The notes below the pieces were generated by a model. That model did not search any database. It was given only the letters and a program-made list of their open reading frames with translations, and was not told the origin of the DNA. From positions 80,016,798 to 80,080,797 of the forward strand of contig NC_059501.1 in the NCBI RefSeq assembly GCF_914767665.1: a DNA stretch of 64,000 bases, in the 5' to 3' direction. Shown here piece after piece: positions 37,601-44,344 of the stretch. Every line of letters begins with the position of its first letter. The stretch's first letter is position 1. This stretch comes from Harmonia axyridis. Lineage: Eukaryota; Arthropoda; Insecta; Coleoptera; Coccinellidae. The position numbers were made by a program, and so were the translations under genes.

Positions 37601-40574
37601 TAACATTTAGAGCGAGAATTCCCATTGATTTGTTTTTTCAAAACTAGGTTTTGCCTATGTGGGAGGTGCTTGCGTTGTGAACAAAAGACTGGAGAAGGTC
37701 AACTCTGTTGCCATCATAGAAGACACTGGAGGATTTAGTGGAATCATCGTTGCTGCTCATGAAGTTGGACATTTGTAAGGATTCGTCAAATTTTTCATCA
37801 GATTCTTCAAAAAAATTTAATAAGCTTCTTCCAAAAAACTTTTCTGGAAAATAGTTTCAAACAGCTTTATCACTCATCCTATATATTCTTCCAAATATTC
37901 TCATCTTATTTTTTCAAAATAGGTTGGGTGCAGTACATGATGGAAGTCCACCACCTTCCTACCTAGGAGGGCCAGGAGCAGAAAAATGCCAGTGGACAGA
38001 CGGTTACATCATGTCAGATTTAAGACACACAGAAAGAGGCTTCAGGTGGTCGTCATGCAGTGTAGCCAGCTTTCACCATTTCTTAAAGTGAGCTTACACT
38101 TTTAGACAATCCTGTCTCAACTTATATGCGAATATTTTATTTTCCAGTGGTGATACAGCGACTTGCCTTTACAATTCACCGCATGAGGATGATAGTTTAC
38201 CAAGGGTTCTTCCTGGTAAATTGTTAACGTTAGATGCCCAGTGCAGGAGAGACAGGGGTACAAGTGCTTGCTTTGTAAGTTGATACAAAAATTTTGGGAA
38301 TTATGTGATGTTTGATTCGACTATTTAATTTCAGAAAGATGACAGGGTTTGTGCTCAGCTGTTTTGCTTTGATGCTGGCAGTGGGTATTGTGTCGCTTAT
38401 AGGCCTGCAGCTGAAGGTTCACCCTGTGGAGATGGTCAAGTAAGTACATTATGAACACTCTGTATAGGAGCAGAGTCATCTCGTTATGAAGTCCTATTTT
38501 GGTTAGATCATATAAAACTTCGCTTAATGAGTCTCAGATCTAACCAGTATAAATGCATTTTTTTTTAAATGTTGACCGTAATCATCAACATAGTCAACTT
38601 CAAGAGTGTAACATGTACTCCAATACTCTATATTTTCAATACATTTACTGTAAAAATATTCGTCATTGCTTCCGAAATAGGATTCAATCTTTGTACAATT
38701 ACATCTTCATTGGCAACAATTCTTTTCCCTGGAGCACCTTTTAACCATTGTTAAATGGATCAGAATCTTAATGGCACTTATCAAGCCATTTTTTTGCGTG
38801 CACAGAATTTTTTCCATGGAAAAGCAGTATTTTGTCCAAACGAGATACAAGTTTGCATCTATTTTTCGAAAAATAATAAATGTAGCGTTACTTTCAACCT
38901 TTAATATCTTGATTTTTGATCCAAACTAACCCTATGTTCAGAAGTTTTGACTTTACGTTACTGTTATCCTGGTGTCGAAGGAAATGGAAGAGCCAATGAA
39001 CCTTCGAAGAGAGCATCAATGTTAACACCTATTGGCTCTAGGCCTTTTTATGGGCTTGGAAAATACCAATATAAAGCAATAGTTCAACCTTCTAGAGAAA
39101 AACCTTCTAGAGAAAACTTCCTGTTCTTGCTCAAGCAAAAAGATTTGTGGTGCTTTCACCGATCTATACCAGGAAGGCATTGAAACTGCCTAGAGCTCAG
39201 CTTCGGGTAATAGTTGGACTGCTGACAGGACACCGTCTGTGCAAATATATTTTGTACTGCATGGATAAGTCAGCAGATGAGATATGAAGGCTCTGTGAAA
39301 TTGGGGTATAAACAGCTGAACATATGGCGTGCAAATATCCGGAGTTGACTGTTCTTAGAACCACTCATATAGGAAAGTCCTAGATATTGACGAGCTGACA
39401 GACAAGACTCCTAAGGATGTCGTTAACAGTATCGACGGCCTCCTTGGGTTCGTATGAATTGGTAGGGTATAAGAACAAGAGATCCATGTGGTCTCAGTAC
39501 ACGGAAGGCTAACCAAGACATCCAGGGACCTCTGATGAAATCATCAGTATGGCATCTCAGTGGTCCCTACCATATTAACTTCCCATCTCCATAGCTGATC
39601 CTGGTGTCTTTGATATAAAACAGTCGCGTTCTTTCAAAAATTGCGCAGCTTTCGACGCCATCTATATCGTGCCAGCAAAGACCTACTACAAATTTATATG
39701 ATTCTGCACGAAATTTTGCAAGAGGCTCGAAATTGTTTTTCCTTATTCATACGCTTGTCTTTTTCAGTACTGCCTGAATGGCCGATGTGTAGCAGAACAC
39801 GAAAACATCATCCCAGACTATTCACAAAACTCAGCGACATACGTAAGAAGTAACAACAATCTAGGAAGGCCGTTGTAAGTACAATTGCAAAACACAGAAC
39901 AATGTTTTTTACTATATTTATCGTTACCATTTTCGTCACCTGCACCACCACACATCAATATTTCTGCACACATGACTGATGCTAGTTTTTTTGAACATTT
40001 CCGCCACAGGTTCTACGACGACGAAGAAGAAGTTGAGGCATACCAGAAACCGGAACAACCTCAGTACTACGACTACAACACATCTCCCCAACCCCCTCAA
40101 AATCCCTACTACCAATTCAACAATTTCGATGACCCTAATAATTATAACCAAAATTACTACTCGCTTTCTATGGACCCGTCTTTCGTTCCAACGAAAAAAA
40201 GCGACGATTACAACCCTGCCACCCTTAAAAGATTCAATTTATTCACGTTGTCAACAACAAAGTCCCCTTACGACTTCAAGAACTTTGGAAAATTCCCCAC
40301 CCAAAATTCCTTCGTGGATAAGTTCAGTTTGTCCAACCTCAGGAATTTCCTGTTCCCTAAAAGCACGACTACCAACCCTTACATTGGGAATTATTATCAG
40401 TTGAGAAAGCTCACAACGATAAACCCTTATAACTTTTCCAATTTTGGAAGAACAACTAAAAGCCCGTATACCTTGAATTTTGACGATATAAATAACAATT
40501 ACTTGAAACGCAACGCCGCCAGTTATTTCCCTAGTGATACGAATATAATGAACAATTTTACTGCCTTCACGTAG
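10711..40574 (+). CDS. ADAMTS-like secreted zinc metalloproteinase, spliced, 5' end missing
   Basis: Predicted secreted metalloproteinase acting on extracellular matrix or surface proteins. Exons I can join in frame: 10711-10797, 26683-26950, 27009-27274, 35477-35619, one of 35852-35904 or 36249-36304, 37648-37774, 37923-38087, 38148-38274, 38335-38439, 39768-39874, 40010-40574. All introns are GT-AG and every phase agrees; this gives 670 or 671 visible residues. Order of parts: acidic prodomain, Lys-rich linker, RNKR furin-type site, catalytic domain with HEVGHLLGAVHD, a Cys-rich module (CAQLFCFDAGSGYC, CGDGQYCLNGRC) like that of ADAMTS proteins, and a Tyr/Asn/Pro-rich tail. No thrombospondin type 1 repeat is visible. 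The sequence resembles the conserved insect family that includes fly CG4096 (from memory). The exon with start codon and signal peptide was not found and may lie upstream. Family call is sure; the N-terminus is incomplete. Confidence 0.93.
11085..11560 (+). mobile_element. Mariner-like transposase fragment, interrupted
   Basis: PQPVIFWCGFWTGSAIGPNL and NEAGASLTVNGLRFRTKIND are transposase residues before the second catalytic Asp. After about 11300 an unrelated roughly 100-bp insert is followed by SIQDLEDGIREVIEDIRAQM, the C-terminal helix region. Lies in the 15.9-kb protease intron. Confidence 0.7.
12554..13859 (-). mobile_element. Near full-length mariner (DD34D), inactivated
   Basis: 1306 bp bounded by perfect 14-bp inverted ends GGCCAATTGAAAAG / CTTTTCAATTGGCC. 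Minus-strand frames in order: WLDEGFPGFAPGKSTIIDWY (DNA binding), VTMDETWLHHF (first Asp), FHLDNAPCHKS (second Asp), PPYSPDLAPSDFFLF (third Asp). Frameshifts and stops separate them, so no active transposase. Antisense in the protease intron. Confidence 0.88.
14447..15186. repeat. TIR/foldback element, copy 1
   Basis: 740 bp with inverted arms of about 140 bp, from TACAGGGTGGTTCTG to ATCTGGACAACCCTGTA, sharing GCAATAACTTTGGCG. Same family as 24084-24642. No transposase seen. Confidence 0.75.
15190..16390. other. Intron, no gene seen
   Basis: AT-rich protease intron; nothing recognised. Confidence 0.45.
16394..17337 (+). mobile_element. Mariner-family copy A, internally deleted
   Basis: Ends AGGGTGTTTTTTT and AAAAAAACACCCT. 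The transposase N-terminus (NTYHALRS) runs straight into the first Asp region (FSDEVYFWLNG); about 140 residues are missing. A (TTTA)n stretch is inserted in the frame, then VTVNGNRYRAMITNLFIPEL, DGATCHTARATI and SCDLTPLDYFLWG. Confidence 0.88.
16664..16695 (+). repeat. (TTTA)n microsatellite in mariner copy A
   Basis: About eight TTTA units interrupt the transposase frame between the codons for SEA and NPQVYVET. Confidence 0.9.
17340..18480. other. Spacer between opposed mariner copies
   Basis: No gene seen; about 1.15 kb separates copies A and B. Confidence 0.45.
18484..19616 (-). mobile_element. Mariner-family copy B, the longest transposase
   Basis: Longest open frame of the family, 284 residues at 19597-18743 on minus. 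It keeps the helix-turn-helix region (STLWKILRKDLGLRSYK), LFSDEAHFWLNG, WFQQDGATCHTA and SCDLTPLDYFLWG. From the second Asp, 36 residues separate it from the Asp in CDLTP and 41 from the Asp in PLDYF. A 5-bp deletion in the GGCTATGT region shifts the C-terminus out of frame, and the 5' TIR is missing. Inactive. Confidence 0.9.
19620..20445. other. Intron, no gene seen
   Basis: Nothing recognised; a long T tract lies at about 20159-20170. Confidence 0.4.
20448..21470 (+). repeat. Interspersed repeat with about 0.48-kb internal units, copy 1
   Basis: 20448-20900 matches 58000-58400; from 20948 a unit starting CATTATTTCAGAAATTATAGG is followed 480 bp later by a second start at 21428. Same family as 58000-59640. 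Confidence 0.75.
21480..23580. other. Intron, old repeats only
   Basis: Short stretches resemble 47558-47590 and 49145-49190 (diverged dispersed repeats). No gene seen. Confidence 0.4.
23588..23740 (-). CDS. Small GC-richer open frame, unrecognised
   Basis: Minus frame from an ATG near 23733: MIYKIAFALKLHPAKEHIHL, then ERNKKVNLEKFNGHHRPCEP and a stop after RSRR; 50 codons. Base composition is clearly unlike the AT-rich intron around it. No family recognised. Confidence 0.25.
23795..23935 (+). repeat. Diverged direct duplication, copy 1 (other copy 25465-25640)
   Basis: Both contain GATGATGGGTAYCAACCTTTAGAT-type sequence followed by a similar T-rich stretch. Confidence 0.5.
24084..24642. repeat. 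TIR/foldback element, copy 2
   Basis: Ends share GCAATAACTTTGGTGTCGGA and the inverted TCCGACGCTAAAGTTAT with the element at 14447-15186. No coding. Confidence 0.7.
24953..25408 (-). mobile_element. Short internally deleted mariner-type element
   Basis: 456 bp with 16-bp inverted ends AGGGTTTTCCAATTAG / CTAATTGGAAAACCCT. A remnant WPLRSCELTPPDYFSWG of the transposase third catalytic region is still readable on minus. Confidence 0.8.
25640..26670. other. Intron, no gene seen
   Basis: AT-rich sequence just before the 26683 exon; nothing recognised. Confidence 0.4.
26683..26950 (+). CDS. Protease exon, prodomain
   Basis: Acceptor TTTCTTTTCAG, donor GTAAGT after a split Gly codon (phase 1). 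It begins EGSIGPDIVIRPIPQRLRN, has an acidic middle (DDEMFLDSDGE) and a strongly basic end (KRKK, then VYKKKKAQQ). It is part of the propeptide, expected to keep the enzyme latent until cleavage. Confidence 0.88.
27009..27274 (+). CDS. Protease exon, furin site and start of catalytic domain
   Basis: Short 58-bp intron before it (acceptor CTCATCTCAG); it ends at AGTAGG before GTTCGT, phase 0. It carries RHKRS and RSDRNKR basic sites; RNKR followed by EAPYTIYPEILVIVD is the likely cleavage point that frees the catalytic domain. The following segment (KRYFVSFWNGVDLRY, then RISIAGIIISR) matches the first helix and strands of reprolysin-type domains. A Tc1-like transposon begins only about 60 bp downstream. 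Confidence 0.9.
27335..28747 (-). mobile_element. Tc1-like transposon with long TIRs, inactive
   Basis: Roughly 1.4 kb. Ends share GACAAAGAAACTGCAACACC plus an A/T-rich extension, so each TIR is about 100 bp. Minus frames: MSRAHVRGIYRQLSEFERSR and VMRCCQAWFDKAQNRNRVGT (DNA-binding half), and EHVWDIVGRRLGNLPQPSRT (C-terminus after the catalytic Glu). The middle is decayed. It sits about 60 bp after the 27009-27274 exon. Confidence 0.88.
28750..29740. other. Intron, no gene seen
   Basis: 29390-29460 resembles 49495-49560 (dispersed repeat). Confidence 0.4.
29851..30550. repeat. Inverted-repeat element
   Basis: Arms of about 75 bp (29851-29926 and 30473-30550) share TTGGTGAAAACCG and AATCTTATAAGTTC in opposite orientation. 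No coding recognised. Confidence 0.6.
31282..32466 (+). mobile_element. Mariner (DD34D), near full length, inactive
   Basis: Ends share GTACAACTTTGCTTT. Frames in order: RFKNGDFDVEDQHGGGRKK, then LDQDSCQTQRELAGSLGVTQ; ERRLFACEQLLTRQRRNG; VILQHDNARLHVEKVVKTYL (second Asp); HPQYSLDVALSDYHLFRSM (third Asp region, Pro changed to Leu). Stops and shifts break the protein. Sense in the 8.2-kb protease intron; the fragment at 9790 is the same family. Confidence 0.88.
32470..33465. other. Intron, no gene seen
   Basis: Nothing recognised. Confidence 0.4.
33472..33720 (-). mobile_element. Small mariner-like transposase remnant
   Basis: Minus frame VDHPAHSPVIIFCFLQTLKK followed by KKLGSNDEVK resembles the HPPYSPDLSPCDFFLFP...KKL region of mariner transposases. 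Confidence 0.4.
34505..34558. repeat. Imperfect hairpin
   Basis: GAAACACGTGTA and TACACGTGTTTC pair; inside, GTATCTT and AAGATAC pair. 54 nt in all. Confidence 0.6.
34889..35372. repeat. Probable short TIR element
   Basis: TACAGGGTGCGGAAA and GGCTCACCCTGTA face each other; arms otherwise poorly matched. It lies about 100 bp upstream of the exon at 35477. Confidence 0.4.
35477..35619 (+). CDS. Protease exon, catalytic domain, upstream of alternative exons
   Basis: Acceptor TATTTCAG, donor GTATGT. It reads GRDATPYLERNRVGRDAID, continues through LTDMGKYLFRERRLPVYD and ends AVAIT plus two bases of a Lys codon (phase 2), so whichever next exon is chosen completes that Lys. Confidence 0.92.
35852..35904 (+). 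CDS. Alternative exon A of the protease catalytic domain
   Basis: 53 nt, acceptor TTTTGTCTAG, donor GTAATT. Joined to the exon ending at 35619 it encodes YDMCRRRKGGRCTKGTA plus the first base of Gly. Phase in and phase out are the same as for exon B at 36249-36304, and the two aligned peptides share DMCRR, the second Cys and GTAG. Seven residues lie between the two Cys, and the loop is very basic. Exon A and exon B cannot both be used: the A-B junction creates TAG as its second codon. Confidence 0.85.
36249..36304 (+). CDS. Alternative exon B of the protease catalytic domain
   Basis: 56 nt, acceptor TATTTTTTGCAG, donor GTACGG. It encodes LDMCRRSYPNDVCNRGTA plus the first base of Gly. It is one codon longer than exon A, with eight residues between the Cys pair and an acidic residue where A is basic. 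From memory, this version is closer to the usual insect sequence of this family. It lies 344 bp downstream of exon A in the same intron interval. Confidence 0.87.
36305..37647. other. Intron after alternative exon B
   Basis: No third DMCRR-type exon seen. A GC-rich patch at about 36596-36690 stands out from the AT-rich intron; identity unknown. Confidence 0.5.
37648..37774 (+). CDS. Protease exon with first half of the zinc site
   Basis: Acceptor CAAAACTAG, donor GTAAGG. It reads FAYVGGACVVNKRLEKVNS and on to IVAAHEVGH, ending within the next Leu codon. It holds the first two zinc-binding His residues and the catalytic Glu of the HExxH motif. Confidence 0.95.
37923..38087 (+). CDS. Protease exon with third zinc ligand
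   Basis: Begins LLGAVHDGSPPPSYLGG, so the third zinc His and the family Asp (GAVHD) lie on this exon, directly after the junction. Further on, CQWTDGYIMSD supplies the Met-turn region. Donor GTGAGC; ends phase 2. Confidence 0.95.
38148..38274 (+). CDS. Protease exon, end of catalytic domain
   Basis: Acceptor TTTTCCAG, donor GTAAGT. It encodes NGDTATCLYNSPHEDD, LPRVLPGKLLTLDAQC and GTSACF. Cys-rich, corresponding to the C-terminal part of the catalytic domain and the start of the disintegrin-like region in ADAMTS proteins. Confidence 0.94.
38335..38439 (+). CDS. Protease exon, ADAMTS-type cysteine-rich module
   Basis: 105 nt, phase 0 at both ends. KDDRVCAQLFCFDAGSGYC followed by GSPCGDGQ is the typical small Cys-rich module that follows the ADAMTS catalytic domain. 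The intron after it (38440-39767) holds a sense-oriented non-LTR fragment. Confidence 0.93.
38945..39545 (+). mobile_element. Non-LTR retrotransposon fragment, RNase H and C-terminus
   Basis: GVEGNGRANEPSKRASM matches the GVEGNERADELAK segment of RNase H; then LPRAQLRVIVGLLTGHRLCK and KSADEI, CKYPELTVLRTTH. Stops present. Sense-oriented inside the protease intron. Confidence 0.75.
39768..39874 (+). CDS. Protease exon, end of Cys-rich module
   Basis: Acceptor TTTTTCAG, donor GTAAGT. YCLNGRCVAEHENIIPDYSQ completes the module, then a linker. A second GTAAGA at 39842 could act as an inner donor, but joining it to 40010 shifts frame and stops after eight codons, so the outer donor is preferred. 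Confidence 0.9.
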
Positions 40575-40588
40575 AGAGAAATTATAGG
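40010..40588 (+). CDS. Protease last coding exon, Tyr/Asn/Pro-rich tail
   Basis: Coding to the stop TAG at 40572-40574. The tail begins FYDDEEEVEAYQKPEQPQYY and is rich in Tyr, Asn, Pro, Phe and Thr, with four degenerate TTxxPY units (near 40249, 40365, 40413, 40453). Low-complexity and probably unstructured; function unknown. A donor (TATAGG before GTAAGA) 14 bp after the stop pairs with an acceptor at 41699, so the 3' UTR appears to contain an intron. That is close enough to the stop not to trigger nonsense-mediated decay. Confidence 0.85.
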
Positions 40589-41699
40589 GTAAGAACAATG
40601 GAATTCATCTTAAAGATCAGCTTCCTTCAAACATCTCTAGTCAACTTCATATTCATCTAGTATCTCTTCTTGTCATAACGACTCTTTTAGTGATTTCTAT
40701 TTATTTATAACATCATCTCCAATAATTGAAGAATATTATTCATTTGCTGGTCATTCAACAAAAAAATAGATTCAGTGCAAAATACTTGCTCCCAATAAGT
40801 ATTTGGCCAATATCTGTTTAACAAAAAACCTGAACCAAATGTTTAAGTTATGATGTTTCTAGTCCTTTTCAGATTTTGGAAAGGTAAATAATACCTCATT
40901 CAATCTGTTCATTACAATTTTTTCTTCACGATCATAGCATAGGTACCTACTTCTACATTTCATGAATGTTCGCTTTGAGATTTCCTCTGATACAATTATA
41001 TGGTATAAGAAGTCTTAAGAATCTACATGAGTTATTTTTTAATACATATTCATGATTCTTACATACGACTGAATCAATCATATACCTAATAAAACCTATA
41101 CCTATACCGCAATTATATGCATACATATAGATACTCAGCCACATTTGAAGTATTTGATAATCCAGAAGGAATCATTAATCAACTTGTTTTATTGGTATTG
41201 TCACAAAAACGAGATTATGATATTTAAGAAAAGAAAATAATAAACAAAAAATTAATTAGCCCTACAGCTGAGAATAAGGGCATTAAGTTACATTGAATAC
41301 CTACTTATGGTGGAAGCGCTATAACTTGACATATTTGGTAGAATCAACTCCCATGAAATAATTTTTTTACCAAAGACTTAAATAATACATGATATTTAGT
41401 TTTTGCAGTTGAAATGTTAGCATTGCATGCATGCTCATCCTGATCGCTAATTTATCAAGTTCAAAAATTATTCTGGGTTTAAGTCCATGAGTATATCATT
41501 GATTAGCATGGTTATCATTCAATTTATCTCTTTATAAATTTCAGTATATCATATATCTATTAGTATCTACATTAAAAACATCACCATGTAATTCTTTCTA
41601 ATTTGCAGCATCTAAATATGATTCTATCATAAACTATTTCATTTGTAACCTCACAAATAACTATATACTGAGTTTCTAATTTATCTTTCTTTTTTGCAG
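40589..41699. other. Probable 3' UTR intron of the protease gene
   Basis: No gene seen; flanked by GTAAGA donor and TTTTTTGCAG acceptor. Confidence 0.45.
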
Positions 41700-42095
41700 C
41701 TAGATTTTTATGAACTGAACTGAAATTTTGAGAGTCCACAAACTGAATATCTTCTGTGAAGAAACCTTTTTACCTGTTGTGACAATTTTACCAAGACTAC
41801 AAAAATCGCAACCAATGAGACGAGAGACAATATTTATATTTATATATATAGTTTTTTACAACAAATTTCGAAAATATAAATGAAAAATGGGAACAACACA
41901 AAGAATGTGACAAAACTCGAAAATTAATAGAGAATGTATTTATTGGAAATTGGACAGAACGAAGCGATTAAAATTAATTGCCGTCTATTGCATTCATTCA
42001 GAATAATGGAAATATACTGCCAGAAGCGCAATAAAATAGTTGTAACTTTATAAGTAGTGTTATGATCTTATAATAAATTTATTGTAAATAGAATT
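41700..42095 (+). other. Probable 3' UTR exon of the protease gene
   Basis: Good acceptor (CTTTTTTGCAG) at 41699, no coding, AATAAA at 42072-42077 and a GT/T-rich stretch just after. The 3' end is inferred from these signals only. Confidence 0.5.
42072..42083. terminator. Palindromic poly(A) signal AATAAATTTATT
   Basis: AATAAA on plus (42072-42077) directly abuts AATAAA on minus (TTTATT, 42078-42083 region). It can serve both the plus-strand protease and the minus-strand TMEM14 gene, which converge here. A further minus-strand signal is at 42111-42116 and another at 42534-42539. Confidence 0.5.
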
Positions 42096-42255
42096 TCAAA
42101 TATGGAATGTTTTATTTTTATGTTCACATCAGCATACTTCTATATGCATATATGACATTATTTCTTTAAAATGCCCATAATAACAAAAAGATAATCATTT
42201 GAAACAATAACTTGCAAACTTCTTCCTTTATGAAAGGAATTCCATTTTCAAAACC

Positions 42256-42359
42256 TCACTTTTCTGTTGACAACAAATATGGGGTTGTGGAAGGGATTGG
42301 ATCAGAATTGGTAGTTCCAGTTATATTTTTTGTTGTTTCAACTCTTCCACCCAACCAAT
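42256..42359 (-). CDS. Candidate alternative last exon of the TMEM14 gene
   Basis: On minus, an acceptor TTTTCTTATAG precedes an open frame reading WLGGRVETTKNITGTTNSDP and ending YLLSTEK then TGA. If the TMEM14 exon ends at 43174 (donor GTAGGA) the frames join (split codon Asp) and replace the last four residues GRKY by 34 others. The donor is weak and I recognise no homology; it could instead belong to an unseen gene or be chance. Confidence 0.35.
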
Positions 42360-42539
42360 CTATAAGAAAAAAATTAAAATAAAAACAAACTCAAAATTAA
42401 GGATGATGTGAAAGAATTGAGTTCAACAATACTGAAGGTTAGTACGTGAAAGGGAGAAAGAATTCATGATGAATAAACAGGAATAGTAAAATTATCTTCA
42501 AGAAAAAATGAATTCAGTCCTTAAAATAGCTCATTTATT

Positions 42540-43159
42540 CTGAAAACAGGCAAATTCATTAACATGCCAAGCAAAATTATCAATTCAATAACCCAATAAA
42601 TTGATATTATTTTTAGGATATGAATGGGAGATTAGGTGTTTCAGATCAATAAAATGCATTTCCAAAGTAATATGGCACCATTCTTTGTTCATTATATATT
42701 TTTAACTATATAAAGTAAATATACATCGGTGTAACAAGAAATAAACATCTGCGACTAAATGGTATTCAACTTTGTACTTGTATTTTCAAATTTGAACAAA
42801 ACAGCTCAATAAGAAGAATAAGTTGAAATCTAAACATGCAAGAAGCAGTTAGATACAATGAAAATATATATCCAGTAGGGGAAGCATATGAACCATTCTC
42901 ACATGCAGTCATTCTTGCTGAGCTGTATTCTTTTACAATGCATGACTAGTTCAAATATTAAGAATAGTACATTCTATACGACCCCTGAAATAACATTTTA
43001 AAAATGCTCATCCACAAAATGAAGGTTAAGTTTGTAAAAATGTATATATCTCTTACATTAGAATTAATATGGAAACATTTCGAAAAGCCTAACTGGAAAC
43101 TTTTGGAAGTAGGGAAAATATAAGGAAGACTACTACAGTAAGTAATGTTATTTTTCTTG
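42540..43159 (-). other. TMEM14 3' UTR or intron
   Basis: No coding recognised; minus poly(A) signal at 42534-42539. Confidence 0.4.
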
Positions 43160-43582
43160 TCAGTATTTCCTACCCGGTAAAACTCCAGCCGCACCAAGGG
43201 CTATCTTAGCTATTACAGCAACAGATAAAATACACACAATTCCAGCAGGCATGATTTTACCAGAGTTATAGAATCTATAACCCATCACTCCTGCTAATAT
43301 TGACGATGTTACCAATTGTGGCACATAATTGGGAGGATGTACACTCATTTGGTATGCACCATAAGACAAAGCACTACCAAAAACCAAACCAGCAGCTAAA
43401 GATGGAACGGATCCTGAAACAGATTTGATTAGATTAATATTTAAGACTCAGTTAGAGTGGTAGAAAAAGTTTATTTTGAAAAAATTGTAATTTCAAATTG
43501 ATTTACCTGCTTTAACATAACCCATAATACCACCAGCTGCAACTACCCCAGCATAAACGAAACCAACAATATCTACAGTCAT
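43160..43582 (-). CDS. TMEM14-family small membrane protein
   Basis: Small mitochondrial/inner-membrane-type protein; the vertebrate member TMEM14C is linked to porphyrin transport for haem synthesis. Two exons on minus: 43582-43507 and 43413-43160, donor GTAAAT and acceptor TTTCAG, split Gly codon, 109 residues. It starts MTVDIVGFVYAGVVAAGG and contains GYVKAGSVPSLAAG, FGSALSYGAYQMS, and GKIMPAGIVCILSVAVIAKI, the conserved order of the family. Four hydrophobic segments are visible. The start is the only ATG of the first exon and fits the family N-terminus. It is head-to-head with Gclm and tail-to-tail with the protease. The short C-terminus (VLPGRKY) may have an alternative. Confidence 0.93.
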
Positions 43583-44344
43583 TTTTGCAATATTAGCGGC
43601 TCAAACTCGAGTCAAATCACCTTTTCTAATTAGAATATATGAAACTCATCAGCTGCACAGTTGTTCTTGAAAAATTGGTTTAATTTGAACTACCATCCGC
43701 TAGAACTATTGAAAGTACCTACTTCTCTCATCTTGCTAATGCTTGCTCAAATTTCAAATGGAAAACAGTGATTGGTAATTTATTTGGAATGGCGATATGA
43801 ATAATCAGATTAATCTACGAGAAGCGGCAGTTATTACACCTTGTTATGAAATGTTTTCAAATTATGAGCATGATAATGCTGAAATGAACCTCAGAAATAT
43901 TAGCGTGTTTGCCAATGTTACTAATTTTTCCGATTTACTAGGTATCAATCCTAAAAACTAGATGAATCATGTTTTTGTGTGACTGAAAACAGATAAATAG
44001 GTAGGAATGATAAAAATAGTGATATGTTCAACTCTTAGGAGTTGTTCAATACACTAATTTTCCACTCATACCTAGTCAACTGAACATTCTGAAAAAGTTA
44101 TTCCTACCTAATCTCTGAAATTTAAGATATTTGACAACCCTGTGTTTTTGTAGTCCTGATTTATGTGTATTGGTAAATTGGTTTTTAAATATTGTCCTGA
44201 CAGAAACATAACCCTGAAAATCATCAATCATAATTTCATTACGTAATTTATACCTAATATCTGGGTATCTCCTCAGTAAAAAGTTTCAGTTGATAGAAGT
44301 GATTTAGAATTTCGCTACGATCCCATAGAGTAATAACCGAAGTC
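43583..44344. promoter_or_regulatory. Shared upstream region of TMEM14 and Gclm
   Basis: 762 bp between two divergent start codons, so both promoters and 5' UTRs should be here. Gclm is an Nrf2/CncC target in other animals, but I found no TGACnnnGC antioxidant element by eye. A TCAGT initiator-like site lies near 44274. A 54-codon open frame lies inside at 43797-43961. Confidence 0.5.
43797..43961 (+). CDS. Small open frame upstream of Gclm, unrecognised
   Basis: 54 codons from ATG: MNNQINLREAAVITPCYEMF and on to FSDLLGINPKN, then TAG. Composition is ordinary protein-like, not low-complexity. It lies 380 bp upstream of Gclm on the same strand. It could be a small protein, an upstream ORF of a long Gclm 5' UTR, or (with a GTATCA donor after DLL) a first exon; chance is also possible. 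Confidence 0.25.
   Translation: MNNQINLREAAVITPCYEMFSNYEHDNAEMNLRNISVFANVTNFSDLLGINPKN

Noticed and set aside
36305..37647. A third alternative DMCRR exon
   Set aside because: Read through the intron for a Cys-bounded segment with matching phases; none seen.
39842..39847. Inner donor GTAAGA in the 39768-39874 exon
   Set aside because: Use with the 40010 acceptor shifts frame and stops after eight codons; the outer donor keeps the long tail.
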